DNA of 64,000 nt from Branchiostoma floridae. Taxonomy: Eukaryota; Chordata; Leptocardii; Amphioxiformes; Branchiostomatidae. Made by a program: the position numbers and the translations under genes. The stretch is from contig NC_049994.1 in the NCBI RefSeq assembly GCF_000003815.2, positions 16,749,280 to 16,813,279 of the forward strand, in the 5' to 3' direction. The notes below the pieces were generated by a model. That model searched no databases. It saw only the letters and a program-made list of their open reading frames with translations, and had not been told where the DNA came from. This document shows positions 55,991-64,000 of the stretch, piece by piece; within the stretch, counting starts at the first letter, position 1; each line of letters begins with the position of its first letter.

Positions 55991-57645
55991 TCAGGGAATT
56001 GACGGCCATTATTATGTGTTTTATTACAGCGTACTTGGAAACGTCTGGAAAGAATGTGATAGATGCCCAGAACTTTAATCTTTTTTTGTTTTGTTTTATA
56101 TCAGAACTTCAATTCAATGTTGATGTCAAAAGTCACGTCAAAGTAAACGCCCACTCCACCATTTCATGCCTTTTTATTATGACTTTACGTTATTTTACAT
56201 GATATAGCCTTTATGAAGCAACTAAATTTATAGATTCATTTTTCCAATACATCAATAAACGTCATCTCCGAGACAATGTTTTACCCTTTTGTACGTGGGA
56301 GGACATTTGATATATGTCAGTAATAAATAAATTCCACAATGAAAAGAATATGACTTTATTCACTGGAATTGTGTCGTCTGTTGGTTAGTTACATTTATTT
56401 TACCGTTCATTAAGCATAGTTGGCAGCCCATAAAATATACGGTTCGTAAGGCTTCTTTTATGACGTCAAGCCTGTCGTACATCATGCAATATTAACCAGG
56501 TTTTTGCAATTCAAATACTTTGATTGGGTAGTTAGACTTAAAATGATACCTTGCTACTTGCGGCGATCAGATTTCCGTATGGAATGTCCACTTTTGAGCC
56601 TTTGAACTAAGATCAAGGCTTTTGTAGGATGATGAGACCTCTTTATGGCTACATAACCTTCATATTAAATCACTCGATGGACATTACCTTTGGGGCTATA
56701 GACCACTGCGTGGCAATTTCATTTGACATTTGATTTTTACTATTATTTTTTTGTTGCCATAAGTTCCATGCCGAACTTTGGAGTATACTACCAATACGAT
56801 ACACGAGGCCTAAGAAAATATGCGTTGTGTCTCTTGATTGCCGTTCAGAAAATATTAGGTTGTGTGTCGGTACAGAAGATTCAGGTACAGGTCTATAGGA
56901 TAAGGACCTGAACCTGGACCTGATTGTTTGTGAAAACGTCTGAATGGGCGATGCTCAAAGCAATGGTCCAATTTTAATTTGGCGTATCCGACGTTTTAGA
57001 ATCACGTATTCATTTGAATGCTGTAGAAACTTTGAAGAAATTACTATAAACTCTACGCTATTTCGCTCTTGATGTTTTTCTTGAACCAGTAAGCACCAAA
57101 AAGTGTACATTCCTGCCGATATAATCTGGTCATTTTCCAATCGGTCCAAAATGATAGGGAGACCGTGATAGCTGCTGTAGTACGGTATATCAATGTGTAA
57201 GAATATACTGTTTTGTTTTAAATGTAAGCTCTCTTGTGAGAATAAATGTATGTCGTTAATTCAAATTTTCTTCGAGCAATGAATTTTTTAAGGTAAGGTA
57301 CATACCTCCAAATTTTCGATGTCTGACAGCACATCTTGATCACGGAAAATGACCTAGTCTCTATCTCGCGAGAGAACACGAGACCAGGTCAGGCTTGTAT
57401 GTTATTTTTGGCCCAGGGAACGGATGGTAGAAGGTGATATCGTACTTTTGTTAGAAAAGGATATATATTGTGCCGTAGTATGGTATATCAATGAGTAAGA
57501 ATATACCGTCTTTTTTCAAAGGTCAGCAATGAGATGATGTGATGTTGATTAAAGTTTTGCAGGGATATCATTCTGACACACTCATTTCCTCTCCACTCTA
57601 TCGACATATACGTCACTGGTGCCTTGTAGTGGAAATACCTGGAGC
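55991..57645. other. No gene seen
   Basis: AT-rich sequence with two similar segments (TACGGTATATCAATGTGTAA GAATATACTG near 57181 and ATGGTATATCAATGAGTAAG near 57480). Confidence 0.4.
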
Positions 57646-57648
57646 CAT

Positions 57649-57727
57649 GCCAGAAGATTTCCCATCAAAGAGCCGCCGTCCATACTTGCCAGAAGATTTC
57701 CCATCAAAGAGCCGCCGTCCATACTCG
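57649..57727 (+). repeat. Perfect 39 bp tandem duplication, two copies
   Basis: GCCAGAAGATTTCCCATCAA plus AGAGCCGCCGTCCATAC is repeated exactly with a 39 bp period. In the plus frame each copy is 13 codons (PEDFPSKSRRPYL). The surrounding frame (57539-57793) has an AG-preceded start (TTTTGCAG) but no recognised family. Confidence 0.8.
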
Positions 57728-58034
57728 TTCTCGCGTTGGTTGGTAACAAATGACGTAATTACTTGGAAAGGACCATGCTTTATTCGGATCTAAAATTGGA
57801 CGATTGTTACTTAGGCTCCAAAGGTGCCAGGAGCCAATACCATTGATTCAAGCCTTGACGTATGTAAACTAAGACCAACCTAATGTATCAGTCTGGCCAT
57901 ATCTCCTGGGGATCTCCCCCATTGACTCCCTCTTAAATCGAAATGCCTGCAGATGAGATAGGCTTGGTTTGCTATTTCACCACAAAGAGGTCAGTGTCCA
58001 CAATGATTTCTACGTGGCTTGTTCATATTGTAAC

Positions 58035-58300
58035 CGGTGCAATGGCTTGGTGGGTAGAGTGCTCGCCTTGCATTCGGTAGGTCGTGAGTTCGATCCACGG
58101 CCGAGTCATACGAAAGACTTTAAAAATGGTACATGCTGCTTTCTCTGCTTAGCACTCAGCATTCGGGAAAGAGTATGGAAGTTGAACACACACCACTACC
58201 AGTGGACTAGCCCCCTGCTGTATTGATTGCACAAAGTTGTGTGGCCCAGGGCTACTGAAACGGAGATGGGCGCCGCCCTATGCGCCATCAGGCACGGGAA
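58035..58300 (+). mobile_element. tRNA-derived SINE, full-length-looking copy
   Basis: The A-box-like region is TGGCTTGGTGGGTAGAGTGC and the B box GGTCGTGAGTTCGATCC (about 58080-58096). The body follows: CGGCCGAGTCATACG, TGCTTTCTCTGCTTAGCACT, TTGTGTGGCCCAGGGCTACT and GGAGATGGGCGCCGCCC. The truncated minus-strand sibling is at 14487-14680. Confidence 0.8.
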
Positions 58301-58594
58301 GGACTTTGACTTTCGACTGTTGATATTGTAATCTAGATAGAATAGAGGACGAATGTCATTTTTAGTAGAGAGTAGATTGTATACCTTAGAGAGAATTGAA
58401 CTGCATAAAGTTATACAAAACCTCCCTTGTTTCATACACCTAATTTCTGTAGAAAAACTCATATTCCTAATGTACCTAGACAAACCATCAATCATAAATC
58501 ATATCTGCCCTTTGATCTTCACTATAGCAGAAAAGCGATGAAAAGTTGAATTTATCTAGCAATAGTCTCATTTTGTATCTGCTAACTGTATCTT

Positions 58595-58910
58595 TTCAAC
58601 ATGCCTTGTTGTGACCTAAGCCTGAACTTAGCCCGGTGTGGCAAAAATGTGGCAATAAAGGTGCACTCTCACTGCACTTGCGTCAAGCTGGCGTCACAGT
58701 GGGGTTCGTGACTGCGTCATTGTTTTGTTATTTTATCCGATTTTTTTATAATTTAGATATTGCGTTATACGTAAAAGTATGACTTAGAAGACGACAATAT
58801 ACACAAAAGGTACGCAAATTCGTTCTATATCTCTGAAATTCGTTGAGTATCTTTCGAACCCCGCAGTGACGCAAGTGCAGTGAGAGTACACCTTAAAGGT
58901 CTTCATTCGT
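58595..58910 (+). mobile_element. Retrotransposon tail split by a MITE insertion
   Basis: TTGTTGTGACCTAAGCCTGA ... GGCAATAAAGGT is the tail family of 24180-24312, whose normal continuation is CTTTCATT. Here the continuation CTTCATTC appears only after the MITE (58901 onward). The empty site can therefore be reconstructed from this window alone. Confidence 0.75.
58659..58893. mobile_element. TTAAGGTG MITE, copy 4 (235 bp), with TAA duplication
   Basis: The ends AGGTGCACTCTCACTGCACT and AAGTGCAGTGAGAGTACACC(T) are inverted. TAA lies on each side (58656-58658 and 58894-58896), while the interrupted host repeat has a single TAA. A 3 bp TWA duplication is the PIF/Harbinger habit. Confidence 0.8.
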
Positions 58911-60003
58911 TTATGTACTGACTTGTTGACAGGTGCCTTCCGCTCCACCAGACTGGTTGTCTGCAGCATATCAACAGCAATCTTCTACTGGCGAGATTGG
59001 ATTAGCAATGGGGGAATGCACGCAGAAACACGCGAGACGATTAACGTTACCTTATCGCCGGGAGATGGTTGAGTTATTGAAATGGTAATGTGTTAGAAAC
59101 ATCCCTCTGAGGCAAGAACAATTTAATATGGGTGCGGATTACCATAACTCCTATCTCAGCACGCTCTAGGGTACAAATGTGAGTAAGCTATACATATAGG
59201 TAGACGAGCAGCTGTATTACATATCAATAGTTTATATAGTTTTATTGCAAATTCTAGCCCGAGGGCTAATTGCAAGTGACAAACAATGACATACAAATAA
59301 TGGTAAACAGTATACTAATCGACTACTCTAGTCTAACTTAAACTAGTTTAAGATGTAACTTATTGGGTTTGACTTCTTTTTCTGAGACAGTGGAAGACGA
59401 AAGATCCCACTTTTTCTGTAATGTGTGGGTTTTGCGACGTTAAAAGGAGAGTAGTTTTTTTGTTGTCTGTAAACGTGGAGATATTAGGATAAAATTTGTT
59501 GGCTTCTTTTAAGAGCTCTTTTCTCTCTTGATCATAGAAGGGTCAGTTTGAGATAGAATGTGTTTCGTGTATGTAGGTTGTTTTTTAATAGTATAGCCCG
59601 ATATAGTACTTACCTTTTCGCAGTTGCAACTGTTATACAGTTGTTGTACCCATGTATCGACCGACCTCATGCTGTGTTCTTCATCACACTCCACACTCAC
59701 TTGTCAAGGTCTCCATGTGACAATGAAAACAACATTATGCTTGACGCCAAATAGCAATTGCTCAAGCGACTGGGTATGCTTTTGGAAACGGTCAGACGTT
59801 TCAGGTAGATCGGTGGATGTGGTTACCTGGATACATTCATAGACGTAAATTTATGTATTGTTTCCTTCGTTGTGTTCATAAGCTTCATATGAATAATCTG
59901 TTCACGTTTGTAATCAGGTTTACAGAGAACTTTGACATTTTCATTATGTCTCTCGCTCCACCCACCAACTTTCCTTTATTTTCCCACCAAAACCGTCACA
60001 AAG
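58911..60003. other. No gene seen
   Basis: A segment near 59240 (TTTTATTGCAAATTCTAGCC) looks like a minus-strand retroelement end. GGAAACGGTCAGACGTTTCA at about 59783 is a fragment of the outer element found at 8229-8665. Confidence 0.4.
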
Positions 60004-60153
60004 GGAGACTGAAGATGGACGTGGACATGGAAGAGGAAAAAGTTCAAATTGAACACCACACACCGCATGTCCAGACGTTCAATATCCAATCATACTTACG
60101 TATTTCCGAATCAGAACATTCCTTTGCACGAGCCAGGGCAGGTCAGAGATCAG
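60004..60153 (+). CDS. Possible isolated exon, unrecognised
   Basis: Within an open frame (59817-60212), the stretch LKMDVDMEEEKVQIEHH then HVQTFNIQSYLRISESEHSF looks protein-like. It is bounded by TCACAAAG and a good donor ATCAG|GTATGA. No partner exons were found, and the family is unknown. It could equally be chance. Confidence 0.25.
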
Positions 60154-60439
60154 GTATGAGCTCGTACATCGCTGCTGTCCTCATCTTGTCTTCATCTCAA
60201 CTCATCACGTAAGGCAGAGGCTTTGTGATGCAAGCCTACACACAGGGCGTGTTAGTCTGCCCTTGTGTAAAACCTAATCTAGCACACCCCTTGTTCCCAC
60301 CCCAGAGATGTACTGTAGAATATTTCTACAGAATAAGTGACATTCCGTAGATAAGGGGATTGTATGTTCCGCGGGGAAACACCCTCCTATTGTGCAATCA
60401 TTTTGTTGTTATGAAGCATGACAATATTACACGAGAGGA

Positions 60440-60690
60440 TAGCTCTTTTTCACAGCCACACCTTTATTTTCACCGACGTTTCGGTGACCGTCTGTCCCCT
60501 TCCTCATGGCAATTCTGACTGGTTCACATTGTACTATATTGATATGTGTCGCTGGTTACAGACCGCAACAGTGACAAATATAGCTGTGGTACAATGTGAA
60601 CCAGTCAGAATTGTCCTGAGGAAGGTGACAGACGGTCACCAAAACGTCGGCGAGAATAAGATTGTGAAAGTGAAAGAGAACAATCTCTTT
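60440..60690. mobile_element. Foldback element with GACTGGTTCACATTG inner arms
   Basis: Arms of about 100 bp: CCGACGTTTCGGTGACCGTC and AATTCTGACTGGTTCACATT on the left are mirrored by AATGTGAACCAGTCAGAATT and GACGGTCACCAAAACGTCGG on the right, around a loop of about 50 bp. The open frame inside (60418-60699) comes from the element. A half copy is at 34075-34185. Confidence 0.8.
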
Positions 60691-61226
60691 ATTCAGTGAC
60701 ATACCAACACGACCTGATGAAACTATTCACTAATAGAGGACAGTAGGCATTCCTGCAACAATCCCTACTTAACACACGGAAACATAGCTAACACTGAATG
60801 ATTGTACATTGTTGTCCTCATGTTGCCGCGCCGTACCTTCTTCTTACCAAAGTTTATTCAACTGACGCCATTGTTAGTTCCTATCGTTATTCCTTGGCTC
60901 ATGAAGGTTCTCCAATATTATCCTATTAATTTTAACGTATTGTCAGCACATCTTGGAGTCCCCCTTCTCTCTGCTTGTCAAGCATCTTGCCGATCCATCG
61001 CCTGCGTCTGTCTACTCTCATACGTCAGACGCAGTTAAAGACTAGCCGCCCTAGAGAGCATTTACGTGTTGGGCCTCCTGAGGATTAATTAATTCCCACG
61101 GCTGTTTTAGGCGACTAATTAAGGGTCGGGTTGGAATTGATTAGAGGGAGGAGTGAACCGGAGGTCGGTAGGGAAGGGGCTGAATAAAATAAGGTTACGG
61201 TGCTGTGATCAGGAAGGAAAATATTA

Positions 61227-61410
61227 GTGGCGTCGGGCGTTGCGTAACTGGTAGAGCGTTCGGTTCGGATCTATAGGTCCTGAGTTCGATCCCTGCCGTT
61301 GTGACATTGGGAACGACACTTTACACGACTTCCCTCCCTTCACACTTCAATTGGCACCTGACTTCGGTCGGGGGAGTAAAAGGCTTCTGTCTGCACCGTG
61401 TATGTGGCAC
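61227..61410 (+). mobile_element. tRNA-derived SINE
   Basis: The head has TTGCGTAACTGGTAGAGCGT (A box) and GTCCTGAGTTCGATCCCTGC (B box). The body has TTGGGAACGACACTTTACAC, TCAATTGGCACCTGACTTCG and GGGGGAGTAAAAGGC. It belongs to the same family as 12052-12300 and 28160-28302. Confidence 0.8.
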
Positions 61411-62157
61411 TTTTAATATAAGTTACAAAATCTTGAGTGCAGTGCCACATTGTCTTCGTCTGTCCAAAAGCATAAATAGTAAGTTACGGGCGTGTGGGGC
61501 TAGATGGCTTAGAAGGTGTGAAGACTCTTTAGTCTTGTAGCTAGCAGGTTTTGGAGCAATGATAAATGTCATCCAATTAACTAACAACCATTCAATACTG
61601 GATATGGCTACATACGCAGGTGTTTTCTCTGTGTTTATTAGTTGGTCAGGTGCAAGCAATGCGAATATATGATAATAAATGCACCTCCTGTGTCGGAGGT
61701 TTTGAACTCTGTGTGTGTGGTCTTTGTGAGGGGTTTAAAGAATCTGAAAGTCTTGCATCGCATGGATATTCTTTCTGACGGTATAGCAACATATACGTGT
61801 CATCGACGGAAACTCAGTCGATCAGTTTCTGCCGATGGCGTCAAAACTTTCATACTAGTACATTTACATGTTACAAGATGCACATACTACAATAGCCATC
61901 AGTGTAATTTGTTTCGGGATTCAAACGTGGATGCTGCGCATTTGGCATAGTCGGATTGTTCTGGAAAAATTCATTCATATGCTCATTGCAGACATTCAAA
62001 GGCATGGGGAGCCAGGAATTAAATATTTGCTTTTTAACTTCTCGGTGCTTCTGGTCGTGATGTCTACAGCTGTATACTATTAGTTGGTTCTGACATTTCG
62101 ACAAGCTTTAGTATCAAAGCAAACTGTATCAGTGTCACTATCAGAGAATTCAGTGAG
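61411..62157. other. Presumed 3' flank of the minus-strand gene; nothing else seen
   Basis: Open frames on both strands (61642-61950, 61868-62104) lack support. The 3' untranslated region of the gene ending at 62158 should lie here. No clear poly(A) signal was fixed. Confidence 0.35.
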
Positions 62158-62235
62158 TCATGCAGCATCATGGTCGTCCATGCTGTTGTCTAACCGCGTC
62201 TTCCTGAGTGCCGTGAGTCCTTCGTATAAGTCTTC
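62158..62235 (-). CDS. Probable last exon of a minus-strand gene
   Basis: On the minus strand TTTTGTTTCAG (a strong acceptor) precedes 25 codons and a stop: EDLYEGLTALRKTRLDNSMD DHDAA, TGA at 62160-62158. The exon enters in phase 0, matching the donor of the exon at 63097. The acidic, polar tail is not recognised. The upstream open frame to 62394 would be intron. Confidence 0.45.
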   Translation of the reverse strand, partial: EDLYEGLTALRKTRLDNSMDDHDAA

Positions 62236-63096
62236 CTGAAACAAAACATAGCAAGTTCGCCTGGGATCATCGAGGGACGCCCCACGAATTGTTACCATTA
62301 ACTCACCGGGATAATTAGTCGTGAGCCATGGTTGATTGCAGTGCATCACAATTATGTCGGCGGGACGAAAGTGCAAAGCTTTTACATATCCCACACTTTT
62401 TCATCATGTCATGATCAGCAGTTTCTTACCATTAAATTTTGGAAGCTACTTTGGGGGTACCTTTAATGATAATTGTACCATCACAATTCCAAGATTTAAT
62501 GAATGATTATTCACAAAACTTAAGAGCCTTAGAAATCTTTGCAGCTAGCTTAACTGCAATTTCGAGCTGAACTGCAATTTCAAAGCTAAGTGGACCGACA
62601 GTACAATATGGTAGTACATAGCCTCTTAAGCAGACTTAGGCTGCGTTTATTTTTGGGAGGGGGGGGGGGGGGGCACTGATTCGCTTTTCTTCTGCCATGC
62701 ACATCAGTCTGGCTTCTCCAAACAGAAAGTTTTAGGGTGCAGTAAAACTCCCTTTCCATGCACACTCCCTCTTACGGTATAGAGAAGCTTAGCCTATGTT
62801 GAAAATCGCGAACCAGCGCTCTCCTCCCCAAAATAAACGCCACCGCCCAGAAGTCTACGAGTCAGGCTATTAGTGTATAGATCTGGGCCATGCCAATATG
62901 GCTCCTGATAGATCACGGATAGTGCAGAACAAAATTGAAAGGTTATAGGACTTACCGGAAGACTTTTGACACCCGTATTGCGAGCATACCCATTATCAGC
63001 AAGTGAAAATGTTAAGAAATATGTTTTTCATGTCATTTAATCACATAAACTCGTAGCAAGTCCCTACCTTTCATCAGTAGTCGATCTGCAACTTAC
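62236..63096. other. Presumed intron of the minus-strand gene, with a 19-base G run
   Basis: A second good minus-strand donor (CTTCCG|GTAAGT, near 62955) hints at an extra exon that I could not delimit because no acceptor is near. 62657-62676 is a near-pure G run. Confidence 0.35.
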
Positions 63097-63197
63097 CGAG
63101 CTTTCCGGAGAACAGACAGCTAGCTGATCTTCTGGCAATGACGAGGCCTCCGTGTCATCTTTATAACAAGGATCCATCAATTGGTGTTGGCCCCCTA
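63097..63197 (-). CDS. Probable penultimate exon of a minus-strand gene
   Basis: On the minus strand, acceptor GATTTGGCAG and a textbook donor AGCTCG|GTAAGT bound 101 bp. The frame is GGQHQLMDPCYKDDTEASSL then PEDQLAVCSPESS, ending in phase 0 as the last exon requires. It could be the cytoplasmic tail of a larger protein, but no domain is visible. An in-frame ATG upstream at 63246 makes a different 5' extension possible. Confidence 0.4.
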
Positions 63198-63249
63198 CTG
63201 CCAAATCAATCTGATATCTAGGCCACGCTTCATGTGGTAACATCATACG

Positions 63250-64000
63250 ATCTTTTTTCTTGTGCCATTCAGGTTATTATAACTATACGTCCTCTGAGTC
63301 TGATAGACCTTAAGCTTGCGTGGTGCTGCCAGGCGTTTAATTTGCTCATCTATCATACGGATGAGTGTAGCATAAAGGTAAACAGAAGGGCTTAACATCT
63401 AGTTAAATATACATTTGCTCATAGTGTTTGTCATGAACAGTTTATCAAGTAGCATTTATGTCTACTACATTCACAGCATGCTTTAAGGATTTTAGAGAGG
63501 CGCTTTCAAGGTATTTCTTAAGTTTGTTTAAACAAATTTGCAAGATTATACAAGCGCTTGTTTTTCTTGAAATTGCAAGACTCTACAGGGGCTTTCAAAG
63601 CCAGAAGCAATGACACACATCATTTTACCAATGCCGGCATCATTCTAATTGCCTAGATGATTACTGTGATTGACGGAAATGTCACAAACTTTGCTTGACG
63701 TTTAGTGTGTCTGTGTTAGTGTGTCAGGTACGGCTCAAGTATTGCAAGAGACGTAACGACAAAGCTCAATTGTAAGGAATAATGGCTTCGTTGTGAGGGG
63801 TGATGGAGTCAGCTTCCATTCTTCTGGGAGTGTTTGAAGGCTCATTAGAGCTGTGATTGTGATATCAGCTGAGCCGTAAAATACATCTAATGTCAGCATA
63901 ACGGCGTCGTAGATTGTCGAGGGAAATGTTAAAGTCTAGAGATTCACAGCGTGATATCTTCTCTCTAATGACTGTCACAGACAACTTTTATTGCCGACAA
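63250..64000. other. No further exon found
   Basis: Upstream exons of the minus-strand gene would be here or outside the window. No convincing one was recognised. Confidence 0.35.

Noticed and set aside
58035-58110. Possible tRNA gene on the plus strand
   Set aside because: The head continues into a SINE body with a sibling copy at 14487-14680.
60418-60699. 93-codon plus-strand frame
   Set aside because: It spans the foldback element and is explained by it.
62657-62676. G run (also near 25328, 37062, 38886 and 51961) as G-quadruplex regulators
   Set aside because: Simple homopolymers with no gene context; may also be sequencing or assembly noise.

Overview
The window looks like nuclear DNA of an invertebrate metazoan. 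One gene has short exons of about 40 to 185 bp separated by AT-rich introns with GT/AG borders. The rest is dense in small terminal-inverted-repeat elements, tRNA-derived SINEs, decayed non-LTR retrotransposon ends and minisatellites. The compact gene, the repeat style and several repeat motifs suggest a lancelet (Branchiostoma) or a similar marine deuterostome, but this is inference and no marker gene proves it. There is no bacterial operon, rRNA, CRISPR array or intact virus.

Region 1 (1-11.5 kb). After about 4 kb of leader sequence with several tiny palindromic elements, a plus-strand gene of at least eleven exons runs from 4036 (first exon seen, the 5' end is missing) to a stop at 11230-11232, with a poly(A) signal at 11457. 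The predicted exons join in frame into 364 residues. The first four exons look like a C2 domain, the middle is basic and lysine-rich, and the C-terminal exon is acidic. I could not assign the gene to a family. Its most striking property is that the 5' splice site of the exon ending at 5338 is repeated six times (42-43 bp period, 35 bp for the last), and the 3' splice site of the last exon is repeated three times (40-42 bp period).

Region 2 (11.5-20.6 kb) has no convincing gene. It holds two SINEs, a MITE and four unrelated tandem arrays with units of about 130-170 bp, then a long CT/TA microsatellite.

Region 3 (20.6-62 kb) is a gene-poor repeat landscape: four copies of one TTAAGGTG-ended MITE, two copies of a GGGCGCGGTCACA-ended MITE, foldback elements, retrotransposon tails and a CTACT pentanucleotide array with spurious open frames. 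At 42.8-43.2 kb a TIR element carries a 145 bp copy of exon-like sequence that also stands alone about 1 kb away, which suggests sequence capture by a non-autonomous transposon.

Region 4 (about 59.9-64 kb) shows one possible isolated plus-strand exon and the probable last two exons of a minus-strand gene (63197-63097 and 62235-62158). The two minus-strand exons are phase-compatible and have good splice borders, but the product is unrecognised.
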